Notes under the pieces: generated by a model
Database searches by the model: none
Told to the model about the DNA's origin: nothing
Seen by the model: the letters and a program-made list of their open reading frames with translations, nothing else
Shown: piece by piece, positions 24,937 to 33,127 of the stretch
Position numbering within the stretch: position 1 is the first letter of the stretch
Layout of the letters: each line of letters starts with the position of its first letter
Translations under genes and position numbers: made by a program
NCBI GenBank assembly: GCA_016209325.1
Contig: JACQWJ010000010.1
Span: 1 to 46,142, forward strand
Source of the DNA: Candidatus Uhrbacteria bacterium
GTDB taxonomy: Bacteria; Patescibacteriota; Patescibacteriia; UBA9934; GWF2-40-263
Reading direction: 5' to 3'
DNA: 46,142 bases

Positions 24937-27033
24937 CTAGGTGATACGCCGGTTGGTGCCACTCCGCGCGGCGATGATGGTTTCCGCCACGTTGCGGGGA
25001 ATGTCCTGATAGTGGTCAAATTGCATGCTGTAGCTCGCGCGACCCTGGGTCATGGAGCGAAGTGAGGTCGCGTAACCGAACATCTCGGCCAAGGGAACCA
25101 TGGCGGAAATGACCTTAACACCCGACCGCTCAATCATCTCCAAAATCTGACCACGTTTGGAATTGATGTCTCCCATGACGGATCCCATGAAATCCTCGGG
25201 GGTGACCACCTCCACTTTCATGATGGGCTCGAGGAGGACGAGCCCGGCCTTGCGGGTCGCATCTTGAAACGCCATCGATCCGGCGATCTTAAACGCGGCC
25301 TCGTTCGAGTCCACTTCGTGGTAACTGCCGTCGAAGACCGTCACTTTGACGTCAATGAGTGGATAGCCGGCAAGCACGCCACGGTCGGCGGCTTCGTGGG
25401 CGCCCTTCTCGATCGGGGCGATAAATTCGCGCGGAATGACGCCTCCCTTGATTTCTTCGACGAACTCGAATCCCTTACCGGGCTCGCTCGGCTCCACACG
25501 CAAGACGCAGTGCCCGTATTGTCCGCGTCCGCCGCTCTGGCGGATATACTTCCCTTCCGCCTCGGCCTTGCCGTGGATCGTTTCCTTGTAAGCGACCTGG
25601 GGCTGACCAACGGTGGCCTCAACCTTGTATTCCCGCCGCATGCGATCAACGATGATGTCCAGATGGAGCTCACCCATGCCCGCAATAATGATCTGAAGAG
25701 TCTCTTCGTCGGTTCGCACGCGAAATGTCGGATCCTCTTCAGCGAGCTTGGCCAGAGCGACACCCATCTTCTCCTGGTCAACCTTCGTCTTCGGTTCGAT
25801 CGCGACCGAGATGACGGGTTCGGGAAACACAATGGATTCGAGAACGATGGGATGATCGATGTCGGACAACGTATGTCCGGTAAACGTCGCCTTGAGCCCC
25901 ACGGCCGCCGCGATTTCTCCCGCGTAGACCTCATCCACGTCCTCGCGGTGGTTGGCATGAAGGCGAACGATGCGCCCAATGCGCTCCTTATCGCCAGTCG
26001 AGCTGTTCAGCACGTAGGAACCGGCCTTCAGGGTGCCGGAATACACCCGAAAAAATGCAAGCTTTCCGACGAAAGGGTCGGCGGCGATCTTGAACGCCAG
26101 AGCCGCGAACGGCTCCGCATCGTCCGCCTTACGCTCGATCTGCTGGTCCGGATGGTCGGGATCAAAGCCGACGACGGGAGGAATGTCGAGCGGAGATGGC
26201 AGGTACGCATTCACCGCATCCAACAGAAGCTGCACTCCCTTGTTCTTCAGAGCGGACCCGCACATGACGGGAAAAATTTCCCCCTGGATGACAGCCTTGC
26301 GAAGCGTGGCGCGCAGTTCTTCGGACGTGAGCTCGCCGCCAGCCAGATATTTCTCCATGAGCACTTCCTCGTTTTCGGCGATAGCCTCGATCATCTTTCC
26401 CCGCCACTCGACAGCTGAAGCGGCATAGGCCTCCGGGATTGCCGTTTCTTCCACGTCCTTGCCCATGTCATCCTTGAAGATGTGGGCCTTCTGGTCGATG
26501 AGATCGATGATACCCACGAACTGGTCCTCCGTGCCAATCGGTAGCTGGATGGGGTGGGCCTTCTTCGACAGGCGCGTATGGATGGAATCCAAATCTTTGA
26601 AAAAGTCAGCGCCTGTGCGGTCGAGCTTGTTGATGAAGCAGATGCGGGGAACCTTGTAGTCGTCCGCGTAGCGCCAGTTAGTTTCGGACTGAGGCTCAAC
26701 GCCGGCCACCCCGTCGAACACAGTCACAGCCCCGTCAAGCACGCGGAGCGAACGCTTCACCTCGACGGTGAAGTCGATGTGTCCGGGAGTATCGATCAGG
26801 TTGATGCGATGACCCTTCCAAAAGCAGGTCGTGGCGGCCGCGGTGATCGTAATGCCGCGCTCGCGTTCCTGCTCCATCCAGTCCATGGTGGCTTCCCCCT
26901 CATGAACTTCGCCAATCTTGTGCTTCTTGCCGGTATAAAAAAGGACACGCTCGCTCACCGTGGTCTTACCAGCATCAATATGGGCAATGATGCCGATATT
27001 ACGGGTTTTTTCCAAATGATATTCTCGGGGCAT
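24937..27033 (-). CDS. fusA: Elongation factor G
   Basis: Translocase GTPase, 698 aa. P-loop AHIDAGKTT near residue 20, G3 DTPGHIDF, G4 NKLDR. The later domains show [21 protein letters not shown] (domain III) and the C-terminal [13 protein letters not shown] place the start at 27033 ([14 protein letters not shown]), which matches the family and is preceded by T. It follows rpsG in the classical str order. Confidence 0.96.
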   Translation of the reverse strand: MPREYHLEKTRNIGIIAHIDAGKTTVSERVLFYTGKKHKIGEVHEGEATMDWMEQERERGITITAAATTCFWKGHRINLIDTPGHIDFTVEVKRSLRVLDGAVTVFDGVAGVEPQSETNWRYADDYKVPRICFINKLDRTGADFFKDLDSIHTRLSKKAHPIQLPIGTEDQFVGIIDLIDQKAHIFKDDMGKDVEETAIPEAYAASAVEWRGKMIEAIAENEEVLMEKYLAGGELTSEELRATLRKAVIQGEIFPVMCGSALKNKGVQLLLDAVNAYLPSPLDIPPVVGFDPDHPDQQIERKADDAEPFAALAFKIAADPFVGKLAFFRVYSGTLKAGSYVLNSSTGDKERIGRIVRLHANHREDVDEVYAGEIAAAVGLKATFTGHTLSDIDHPIVLESIVFPEPVISVAIEPKTKVDQEKMGVALAKLAEEDPTFRVRTDEETLQIIIAGMGELHLDIIVDRMRREYKVEATVGQPQVAYKETIHGKAEAEGKYIRQSGGRGQYGHCVLRVEPSEPGKGFEFVEEIKGGVIPREFIAPIEKGAHEAADRGVLAGYPLIDVKVTVFDGSYHEVDSNEAAFKIAGSMAFQDATRKAGLVLLEPIMKVEVVTPEDFMGSVMGDINSKRGQILEMIERSGVKVISAMVPLAEMFGYATSLRSMTQGRASYSMQFDHYQDIPRNVAETIIAARSGTNRRIT

Positions 27034-27094
27034 AAGAGGGGATGTGGTGGTACGCAAAGCCAAACGCGCCCCAGAGGGAGAGGCGCGGGGGATA

Positions 27095-27562
27095 TTAGCG
27101 GGCGAAGTGGGCGAAGGCGCGGTTGGCTTCGGCCATCTTCTGGACGTCCATCCGCTTCTTCACGGCATCTCCTTCGTTTTTGGAGGCGGCCACGAGCTCG
27201 TCGGCGAGCTTCTGGGCCATGGGACGGCCCTTCTTCAGGCGGGCGGCCAGGATGATCCAACGAAAGGCGAGATAAAACCGGCGTTCCCCGCGAACGGGAA
27301 TCGGCACCTGGTAGTTCGCACCGCCGACCCGCTTGCTCTTCACCTCGAGCGAGGGCATGGTGTTCTTGATGGCGAGATCGAACACTTCAAGAGGATCCTT
27401 CTCGGTCTTGACCGCGATGAGCTCGAATGCGTCGTAGACCACCTGCTGGGCCACGGTCTTCTTGCCGTCGTGCATGATGTAGTTGATGAGCTTCGCGACC
27501 CGCACGTCCTGAAACTTACTGTCGGGGAGGATGGTTCGTACGGTGGCTTGTTTTCCACGCAT
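27095..27562 (-). CDS. rpsG: Ribosomal protein uS7
   Basis: Small-subunit head assembly protein, 155 aa. [53 protein letters not shown] and the C-terminal helix are conserved. A GC stem (27065-27070 with 27082-27087) lies in the gap to fusA. Confidence 0.95.
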   Translation of the reverse strand: MRGKQATVRTILPDSKFQDVRVAKLINYIMHDGKKTVAQQVVYDAFELIAVKTEKDPLEVFDLAIKNTMPSLEVKSKRVGGANYQVPIPVRGERRFYLAFRWIILAARLKKGRPMAQKLADELVAASKNEGDAVKKRMDVQKMAEANRAFAHFAR

Positions 27563-27636
27563 AAGATAAAAACACTTCCGGCCGGCATGATTCCCTGCGT
27601 GAGGTACTCCGCCGGAAAGCGGTGGTGATCAACGAA

Positions 27637-28068
27637 TTATTTCTTCTTCTTGGACTTCTTCTTCTTCATGCCGTAGAGGGAACGACTGCGGTTGCGGCCC
27701 TCGACACCTTGCGTGTCGTAAACGCCGCGCACCACATGGTAGCGGACGCCCGGCAGGTCCTTCACACGACCCCCGCGCACGAGCACGATCGAGTGTTCCT
27801 GAAGGTTGTGTCCCTCTCCGGGGATGTAGGCCGTGACTTCCATGCCGTTTGACAAGCGCACGCGCGCGATCTTGCGGATGGCCGAGTTCGGCTTCTTCGG
27901 CGTCATCGTGGTGACCTTGACGCATACGCCACGCTTGAAGGGACTTCCCTTGGCCAGCTCTGTGCGCCGGCGATGAAGCGAGTCAAGGCCGTACTGCATA
28001 GCTGGCGACTTGCTCTTTTCAGAAGTGGAATGACGTCCTTTGCGGATGAGCTGTTGAATCGTGGGCAT
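27637..28068 (-). CDS. rpsL: Ribosomal protein uS12 with N-terminal insertion
   Basis: Decoding-centre protein, 143 aa. [31 protein letters not shown] and [16 protein letters not shown] hold the conserved lysines where streptomycin-resistance mutations fall in other bacteria. Compared with E. coli there is an insertion of about 16 residues before KRGVC (containing [15 protein letters not shown]), a form I associate with Patescibacteria, and a lysine-rich C-terminal tail. First gene of the str unit. Confidence 0.95.
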   Translation of the reverse strand: MPTIQQLIRKGRHSTSEKSKSPAMQYGLDSLHRRRTELAKGSPFKRGVCVKVTTMTPKKPNSAIRKIARVRLSNGMEVTAYIPGEGHNLQEHSIVLVRGGRVKDLPGVRYHVVRGVYDTQGVEGRNRSRSLYGMKKKKSKKKK

Positions 28069-28120
28069 ACATGATAAAAAGGGAACTTCCTAAAAACAAG
28101 TCAAAGGATATCCCTGGAAC

Positions 28121-28141
28121 GCCTGTATTGATCTGACAGGC
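28121..28141 (-). promoter_or_regulatory. Hairpin in the rpsL leader
   Basis: gcctgt (28121-28126) pairs with acaggc (28136-28141). It lies between the predicted promoter and the rpsL ATG; function unknown. Confidence 0.4.
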
Positions 28142-28156
28142 AAAAAAGGTGCCCCA

Positions 28157-28186
28157 AGGGTATCATGGAGACGAAATCAGCGTCAA
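28157..28186 (-). promoter_or_regulatory. Promoter of the rpsL-rpsG-fusA unit
   Basis: Minus strand TTGACG (28181-28186), 18-bp spacer, TACCCT (28157-28162). TACCCT also appears as the -10 of the predicted murA and HU promoters. Confidence 0.55.
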
Positions 28187-28214
28187 CTTAAAGATTCTGT
28201 TGGTTAGATCAGAT

Positions 28215-28418
28215 ATGGGGCTCCGCCCCAGAAACCCTGCTCCATTTTCTTTGCTCTGCCAAAGAAAATGGAGGAAAAGAAAGGCATTTCACTCACCCAT
28301 TCCGCGCTGCGGAACGTCGCTTGCCCGCCGGCGTCCCCGGAGATTACGCACGGGGGACTTGGCGGGCTGCGCTCGGACCGTCCTCGCGCGGCGATGCGGG
28401 GATCGGGTGGGGTGGATC
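28215..28418 (-). repeat. Structured 3'-end repeat, copy A
   Basis: 204-bp element nearly identical to 29480-29702. It contains the palindromes ggggctccgcccc, a perfect 14-bp stem (28240-28253 / 28260-28273), ttccgcgctgcggaa, and a long hairpin with gcccgcc / ggcgggc outside and gtcccc (28333-28338) / ggggac (28353-28358) inside. On the minus strand it starts 17 bp after the stop of the M50 protease gene. Its apparent open frames are by-products. Confidence 0.85.
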
Positions 28419-28435
28419 AGTTGCTGTAAAATTTC

Positions 28436-29110
28436 TTAACTTAGGAGAAAACCGTACAGCCCGGCGCAGCTCCTTCCAAGGAGGGCGTCGCAGGAGGCGA
28501 ATGCGGGGAGGCTCACGAAGAAGAACACGTTTATGCCGACGAAGGAAAGTAGCACAAGGACGAGGAGGACATTCGGGCCGAGGGATGCCACGCGTTCGCG
28601 CAGGCCGGCCCAGCGAGGGGCGTCAAACAGGGCGAAAAAAAGCTTGGAACCATCGAGCGGATGGACGGGGATCAGGTTAAAAAACAGCAGGAATAAGTCG
28701 GTCAGGACAAGGAAAAACAGGAAGGCGACAAGCAGGGTCGAAGACGCGCCGATGCCCGCCGGCAGGAGCAGACGCATAGCACCAGCGGCCAGGACCGCGA
28801 GCAGCAGGTTAGACCCGGGTCCAGCCAAGCCGACCGCAACGCTGTCCCACTTGGGATGGCGCAAATTGTAGGGGTTGTAAGGAACGGGCTTGGCCCAACC
28901 GAACCCTAAAAGGAGGAGAGGGAGAAAACCAGCAAGATCAAGGTGTGCCAGGGGATTCAGGCTCAGGCGCCCTTCCCGCTCCCCCGTGCGATCTCCGAGC
29001 CACTTGGCCACGAGCGCGTGGGAAAACTCGTGGACGGTCAGGGCCGTCACGATGGCGGCTAGCCAGGCCACCGCCAGGGCCGGGGCGTGAGCGAGGAGGC
29101 TCAGAAACAT
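28436..29110 (-). CDS. M50 family zinc metalloprotease (site-2-protease type)
   Basis: Integral membrane protease, 224 aa. HEFSH (about residues 26-30, in VTALTVHEFSHALVAKWLGD) supplies the two zinc histidines and catalytic glutamate, and NLIPVHPLDGSKLF supplies the third ligand (LDG). About five hydrophobic spans are present. There are no PDZ or CBS domains, so this is the small rhomboid-sized M50B-like type. Substrate unknown; members of the fold cleave membrane-bound regulators. The promoter is divergent from that of rpmB, and the transcript appears leaderless. Confidence 0.85.
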   Translation of the reverse strand: MFLSLLAHAPALAVAWLAAIVTALTVHEFSHALVAKWLGDRTGEREGRLSLNPLAHLDLAGFLPLLLLGFGWAKPVPYNPYNLRHPKWDSVAVGLAGPGSNLLLAVLAAGAMRLLLPAGIGASSTLLVAFLFFLVLTDLFLLFFNLIPVHPLDGSKLFFALFDAPRWAGLRERVASLGPNVLLVLVLLSFVGINVFFFVSLPAFASCDALLGRSCAGLYGFLLS

Positions 29111-29118
29111 ACCGGGAC

Positions 29119-29147
29119 ATGATACTCCCCTTGCACGCCCCCGTCGA
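29119..29147 (-). promoter_or_regulatory. Promoter of the M50 protease gene
   Basis: Minus strand TCGACG (29142-29147), 17-bp spacer, TATCAT (29119-29124). The predicted start near 29112 is 2-3 bases before the ATG at 29110. It overlaps the divergent rpmB promoter. Confidence 0.45.
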
Positions 29148-29159
29148 CCGTGGTAGAGT
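29131..29159 (+). promoter_or_regulatory. Promoter of rpmB
   Basis: TTGCAC (29131-29136), 17-bp spacer, TAGAGT (29154-29159) preceded by TGG (extended -10). It overlaps the divergent M50 promoter, so the two may exclude each other. Confidence 0.5.
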
Positions 29160-29198
29160 CCCACCGCTTTTTTGTTTTCCTCGCTACGTTTCCACCGT

Positions 29199-29435
29199 AT
29201 GTCTCAATTCTGTTCCGCCTGCGGCAAGGGGGCCCTGACCATCAACCTGCGCAGCAAGAGCATGCGTGCCACCAAGTCGACCCAGCGCGTCAACCTGCAG
29301 CGGCGCTCGATCGACGGCAAGCGCGTGAAAATCTGCACGCGGTGCCTCAAAACCCGGAGCACGAAGCCTGAGGCCGTGTCGATCGGAACCCGCACCGTGC
29401 GGCTTCCCAAGCGGCGCACCAAGCAGCGCGCGTAA
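29199..29435 (+). CDS. rpmB: Ribosomal protein bL28, zinc-ribbon form
   Basis: 78 aa. MSQFCSACGKGALTINLRSKSMRATKSTQRVNLQ aligns with the L28 start (C-x2-TGK...N-R-S...KR...PNLQ). Two cysteine pairs, CSAC and CTRC, suggest zinc binding, a form known for L28 in several phyla. It has its own promoter and terminator. Confidence 0.85.
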   Translation: MSQFCSACGKGALTINLRSKSMRATKSTQRVNLQRRSIDGKRVKICTRCLKTRSTKPEAVSIGTRTVRLPKRRTKQRA

Positions 29436-29437
29436 CG

Positions 29438-29466
29438 AAAACATCGGCTGTATAAGCCGATGTTTT
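29438..29466 (+). terminator. Terminator of rpmB
   Basis: 12-bp perfect stem aaaacatcggct (29438-29449) / agccgatgtttt (29455-29466), loop gtata, T-rich end on the plus strand. Confidence 0.85.
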
Positions 29467-29479
29467 GTTATCGTACAGG

Positions 29480-29702
29480 ATGGGGCTCCGCCCCAGAAAC
29501 CCTGCTCCATTTTCTTTGCTCTGCCAAAGAAAATGGAGGAAAAGAAAGGCATTTCACTCCAAGTTCCGCGCTGCGGAACCTGTCTGCCGACAGGCAGGCG
29601 TCGCTTGCCCGCCGGCGTCCTCAGAGATGTTCGGAGGACTTGGCGGGCTGCGCTCGGACCGTCCTCGCGCGACGATGCGCGATCGGATTGGGTGGGTGGA
29701 TC
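29480..29702 (-). repeat. Structured 3'-end repeat, copy B
   Basis: 223-bp direct copy of 28215-28418. The inner stem is gtcctc (29617-29622) / gaggac (29634-29639), a paired T-A replacing the C-G of copy A. It carries an extra palindromic insert of about 20 bp at 29580-29599. On the minus strand it begins 9 bp after the murA stop. Confidence 0.85.
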
Positions 29703-29711
29703 GAAAAAAAA

Positions 29712-31013
29712 TCAATCTGATTTTCGTTCAATAGAAACGCCCAGATGGCGAAGCTTCTCCTCAAGACGCTCGTAGCCGCGGTCTAGATGTTCGATGCCGG
29801 ACAGAACTGAAGTTCCGTCGGCTACGAGGGCGGCGATCACGAAGGCGAGGCCGGCGCGAATGTCGGGGACCTCGATATGGGCGGCCTTGAGCATGCGGGA
29901 ACCGTTGATCACGGCGGAATGGCGGCAGTTCATGCCACGAAACCGGCACGGAATCTCGCCGAGACAGTTATTGAAAAGCGTGATGTCGGCTCCCATCTCA
30001 CGGAGCACTTCGGTGTAGCCAAAGCGGTCCTCGTAAACGGTCTCGTGGATCACGCTCGTTCCCGTAGCCTGGGTCAAGGCGACCGTGAGCGGTTGCTGCC
30101 AGTCGGTCATGAAGCCGGGATGCGTGTCGGTCTCAATCTCGATGCCGCGCAGTCCATTGACCGTCTTGAAGAGGATCCCATCATCCTGCACCTCGTAGGC
30201 GCCCCCCATGCGGCGCACGGTGTTCAAAAACGTAATAAGGTGGTCGTGGACGGCGTGCTTCACGAAAATTTCGCCGCGGGTCCCGAGGGCCATGCAGGCG
30301 TAGCTGACCGCCTCGATACGGTCGGGGATCACGCGCGCGCGGCACCCGCCGAGATGCTCAACGCCGACGATCTCAATCTCGCGGCCGAGCCCGACCTCGA
30401 TGATCGCCCCCATTTTCTGGAGCATCTTTACCAGCTCGATGATCTCAGGCTCGATGGCGGCGTTACGAATGACCGTGCGTCCCTGGGCTAGGACACCGGC
30501 CAGCATGGCCGTCTCTGTGGCCCCGACGGACGGATAGGGCAGTTCGATCAGCACGCCCCGCAAGCGGCCCTGCACGGACGCCCGATACCCTTCGGCTCCC
30601 TCCTCGAACCGAGCACCCATGCGCGACAGGATGTCGACGTGAAAATTGACGGGGCGCGGCCCGATCTTGTCGCCGCCAACGACGGGCACAATCCCTTCCC
30701 CAGCACGGTGCAAGAGGGGTGCAAGGGCCAAGATGGAAATGCGGTTCTTGCGAGACAAGCCGACCACCGAGGTAGACGCGATAGAAGAAGCATGAAGGAT
30801 CGCCTGGTGGTCGTCCCACGATACGCGGCTCCCGACGCGCTCGACAATCTCCTGGGTGATACCCGTCTCCTCCTGGCGCGGCACGTTGTCGATCACGACC
30901 GGCTCGTCTGTGAGAAGAGACGCGATCATCATCTTGGAAGCGGCGTTCTTCGCACCGGACAACTCAACGGTTCCCCTGAGTACCTGTCCGCCGTGAATAT
31001 GGAAGGTAGGCAT
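29712..31013 (-). CDS. murA: UDP-N-acetylglucosamine 1-carboxyvinyltransferase with Asp at position 115
   Basis: First committed step of peptidoglycan synthesis: transfers enolpyruvate from PEP to UDP-GlcNAc in the cytoplasm. 433 aa, full length. K22-N23 in SGAKNAAS are the conserved substrate residues. The active-site loop reads VVGGDKIGPRPVNF: position 115, normally the cysteine attacked by fosfomycin, is aspartate, as in Mycobacterium tuberculosis and Chlamydia enzymes, which are intrinsically fosfomycin-resistant. A promoter lies immediately upstream and the transcript appears almost leaderless. The 3' end is followed by repeat copy B. Confidence 0.95.
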   Translation of the reverse strand: MPTFHIHGGQVLRGTVELSGAKNAASKMMIASLLTDEPVVIDNVPRQEETGITQEIVERVGSRVSWDDHQAILHASSIASTSVVGLSRKNRISILALAPLLHRAGEGIVPVVGGDKIGPRPVNFHVDILSRMGARFEEGAEGYRASVQGRLRGVLIELPYPSVGATETAMLAGVLAQGRTVIRNAAIEPEIIELVKMLQKMGAIIEVGLGREIEIVGVEHLGGCRARVIPDRIEAVSYACMALGTRGEIFVKHAVHDHLITFLNTVRRMGGAYEVQDDGILFKTVNGLRGIEIETDTHPGFMTDWQQPLTVALTQATGTSVIHETVYEDRFGYTEVLREMGADITLFNNCLGEIPCRFRGMNCRHSAVINGSRMLKAAHIEVPDIRAGLAFVIAALVADGTSVLSGIEHLDRGYERLEEKLRHLGVSIERKSD

Positions 31014-31023
31014 ACAGGAGGAA

Positions 31024-31052
31024 AGGGTACGGAAAAGGGAGGGGGTTGGCAA
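31024..31052 (-). promoter_or_regulatory. Promoter of murA
   Basis: Minus strand TTGCCA (31047-31052), exact 17-bp spacer, TACCCT (31024-31029). The predicted start near 31017 leaves only about 4 nt before the ATG at 31013. Confidence 0.55.
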
Positions 31053-31069
31053 GATATGCGCATGGAGGG

Positions 31070-31138
31070 CTTGGCGGGGATCGCTCAAACAGTCCTCGGG
31101 CGGCGCGCACAGAAAGGTGGATCGGGGTGGATTGGGTG
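31070..31138 (-). repeat. Degraded copy C of the structured 3'-end repeat
   Basis: cttggcgggg-atcgctc-a...gtcctcg-ggcggcg and ggtggatcggggtgg resemble the last third of copies A and B. It lies 4 bp after the stop of the DCC oxidoreductase gene on the minus strand, the same relative position as the other two copies. Confidence 0.5.
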
Positions 31139-31142
31139 AATC

Positions 31143-31550
31143 TCATAAAATCTGCTCCCATTTCTTGATACGACGAGAACCAACGAGGCGTTTCGTTATT
31201 TCGAACGCGCATGTGCGGCAGCTGGCGACTCGTCGATACAGAAATTCGGATGCGGGAGCGAATCCCGGAAGATGGCGGTAGGACCAAAGCAGTCTTCCCT
31301 TGCCCGGAACTTCCGCTAACGCACGAACAATGGCATGGGCGCCGCTCAGCGCTTCCCCATTTGGAAAAATCAGTTTCACGGATTGTTCAAATGTACTCAA
31401 CGGAATTTCAGGAAACTCCTTGGCCACTTCCTGAAACGGACGGTACGAGACGTAGTCGCCTGTCGCCCACTTCAAGCGCGCCGCCCACACGCGGCAAAAC
31501 TGGCAGGCGCCGTCGTAAACGAGGACGGGAACATGGCTGTGGGTCGACAT
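31143..31550 (-). CDS. DCC-family thiol-disulfide oxidoreductase (DUF393)
   Basis: 135 aa. VLVYDGACQFCRVWAARLKW at the N-terminus carries the DG-x-C-x2-C redox motif of the DUF393/DCC family (here ACQFC). RPFQEV, GEALSGAHAIVRALAEVPG and a helical C-terminal half follow. Physiological substrate unknown. The start at 31550 is preceded by T. It lies inside the out-of-frame end of the frameshifted gene upstream. Composition is less GC-rich than murA and the dehydrogenase beside it. Confidence 0.8.
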   Translation of the reverse strand: MSTHSHVPVLVYDGACQFCRVWAARLKWATGDYVSYRPFQEVAKEFPEIPLSTFEQSVKLIFPNGEALSGAHAIVRALAEVPGKGRLLWSYRHLPGFAPASEFLYRRVASCRTCAFEITKRLVGSRRIKKWEQIL

Positions 31551-31787
31551 AGGATCGTCATGACTGTACCACACACAAATCGCTTCAGAAAAAACTGATC
31601 CCAATAGCCTCCGGTCTCTTTCCCCTTCACCACGACCGCTTTGGCTCCCTCGGGAATGGGGACTTGCTCCGGGGTGCACATGTCAAACTCGACCTCTGGA
31701 CATGCATCTTCGGGATGCGCGCGCGTCTCGTAGGCCACTCCGACCATCGAGCGTCTTTCTGATCAAGGTAAACGTGGCTTCACTCAT
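31472..31787 (-). pseudogene. Frameshifted small gene after the dehydrogenase
   Basis: ATG 31787 overlaps the dehydrogenase TGA as ATGA and opens MSEATFTLIRKTLDG, but that frame soon loses coding character. From about 31747 the +1 frame continues as VGVAYETRAHPEDACPEVEF and VPIPEGAKAVVVKGKETGGY, clearly protein-like, and then runs out of frame into the DCC gene. The simplest reading is a single small protein of about 80 residues interrupted by a frameshift (sequence error, decay or, less likely, programmed). No family recognised. Confidence 0.5.
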
Positions 31788-33025
31788 AGGGACCCTTTCC
31801 GCCGCATGGCCTCCTCGATCCGCTCCAGGGCGAGCACGAAGGCCGCGCGGCGCAGGTCGCAGCCGAGCGCTTCCTTCTTTTCCCATACCACTTTGAGCGC
31901 GGCGGACATGCGCTCCCGGAGCCGCTCAAATACCTCGTTTTCCGTCCAGGTTTCGCCGCGCATGTTCTGCTCCCATTCGAAATAGCTGACCGTGACGCCG
32001 CCTGCGTTCGCGAGAATGTCGGGTACAACTGTGATGTGGCGGCTCGCTAGGACGTCGTCGGCCTCGGGGGTGACGGGGCCATTCGCGAGCTCGAGCACGA
32101 CCTTGGCCTGGACGCGCATGGCGTTTTCGAACGTAATCTGGTTCTCGAGAGCCGCCGGCACCAGAATCCCACAAGGCAGCTCGAGGAGCTCGGCGTTCGT
32201 CACGTCGTGAGCTCCCGAAAATCCCTGGACCGATCCCGTGGCACGCTTGTGCTCGGAGAGTGCCTTGATATCCAGCCCGTTCTCGTTATGGATCCCTCCG
32301 TGGGAATCCGAAACCGCGACGACCTTGTAGCCGTGGCGGTGGAGGAGCTCGGCCATGCGCTCGCCGGCGTTGCCGAATCCCTGGACGACGGCGGTCGACG
32401 TCTCGGGATCGAGGGCAAGACGCTCCCGTAACTCCTCAAACACGGCGTACCCGCCGTCCGCGGTCGCGGTCGCACGTCCGAGGCTGCCACCCTTCCCGAC
32501 CGACTTGCCTGTCACGACCGCCGCCGCCTTTGAGTGCCCGGTGCATAAGGCGTACTCGTCCGCGATCCAGTCCATCTCGCGGGAGGTGCTCCCAACGTCG
32601 GGAGCGGGCACGTCCTTCTCGGGTCCGATGACGTCCGCCATCGCGTGCGCCCACCCACGGGTGAGCTGCTCCATTTCCCGTGCGGAAAGTTCCTTGGGAT
32701 TGGCCTCAATTCCTCCCTTTCCTCCCCCGAACGGAATGTCCGCCACCGCGCACTTAAGCGTCATCCAAAACGCGAGCGCGCGCACCTCGTCGACGTTCGT
32801 GTCCGGATGGTAGCGGATGCCTCCCTTGAAGGGTCCCCGCACGTCGTCGTATTGCACGCGGTATCCGCGAAACATGTGCAGGTGACCCGCATCCATCGTT
32901 ACGGGAATGGCAATTTCGACCTCGCGCGCGGGCTGGCGCATGAGCGTAAGGAACTCCTCTGAAAACGCCTGAAGCTCCGCGGCGCGGTCCAGCTGGATGA
33001 GGGCGTTGCAAAAGGGGTTCTGCAT
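31784..33025 (-). CDS. Glu/Leu/Phe/Val dehydrogenase family, probable glutamate dehydrogenase
   Basis: 413 aa. Catalyses reversible oxidative deamination, probably glutamate to 2-oxoglutarate, with NAD(P). The substrate domain has YRVQYDDVRGPFKGGIRYHP and the catalytic-lysine block CAVADIPFGGGKGGI. The Rossmann domain has STAVVQGFGNAGERMAELL and the later ILANAGGVTVSYFEWEQN. The start at 33025 (MQNPFCNAL) fits the family length and is preceded by T; the longer upstream frame is not conserved. Specificity for glutamate is inferred from the family pattern only. Confidence 0.88.
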   Translation of the reverse strand: MQNPFCNALIQLDRAAELQAFSEEFLTLMRQPAREVEIAIPVTMDAGHLHMFRGYRVQYDDVRGPFKGGIRYHPDTNVDEVRALAFWMTLKCAVADIPFGGGKGGIEANPKELSAREMEQLTRGWAHAMADVIGPEKDVPAPDVGSTSREMDWIADEYALCTGHSKAAAVVTGKSVGKGGSLGRATATADGGYAVFEELRERLALDPETSTAVVQGFGNAGERMAELLHRHGYKVVAVSDSHGGIHNENGLDIKALSEHKRATGSVQGFSGAHDVTNAELLELPCGILVPAALENQITFENAMRVQAKVVLELANGPVTPEADDVLASRHITVVPDILANAGGVTVSYFEWEQNMRGETWTENEVFERLRERMSAALKVVWEKKEALGCDLRRAAFVLALERIEEAMRRKGSL

Positions 33026-33112
33026 AGGAGGAAACGTTAGGGGAAACAACCCGTCCAGCATAGAGCTGAAACGGGAAAACGGCAATGCGCGGAAGCCGGT
33101 CGGCGCGCGTGG

Positions 33113-33118
33113 TATCAT
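33113..33118 (+). promoter_or_regulatory. Extended -10 promoter of the DUF1003 gene
   Basis: TGG-TATCAT extended -10, no clear -35. The predicted start is about 3 nt before ATG 33128, again a near-leaderless arrangement. Confidence 0.4.
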
Positions 33119-33127
33119 GGAAGGGCT

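Noticed and set aside
28149-28439. Short open frames within repeat copies A and B (also 29460-29775)
   Set aside because: They follow the palindromic repeat and give similar low-complexity peptides in both copies; no start signal or conserved domain.
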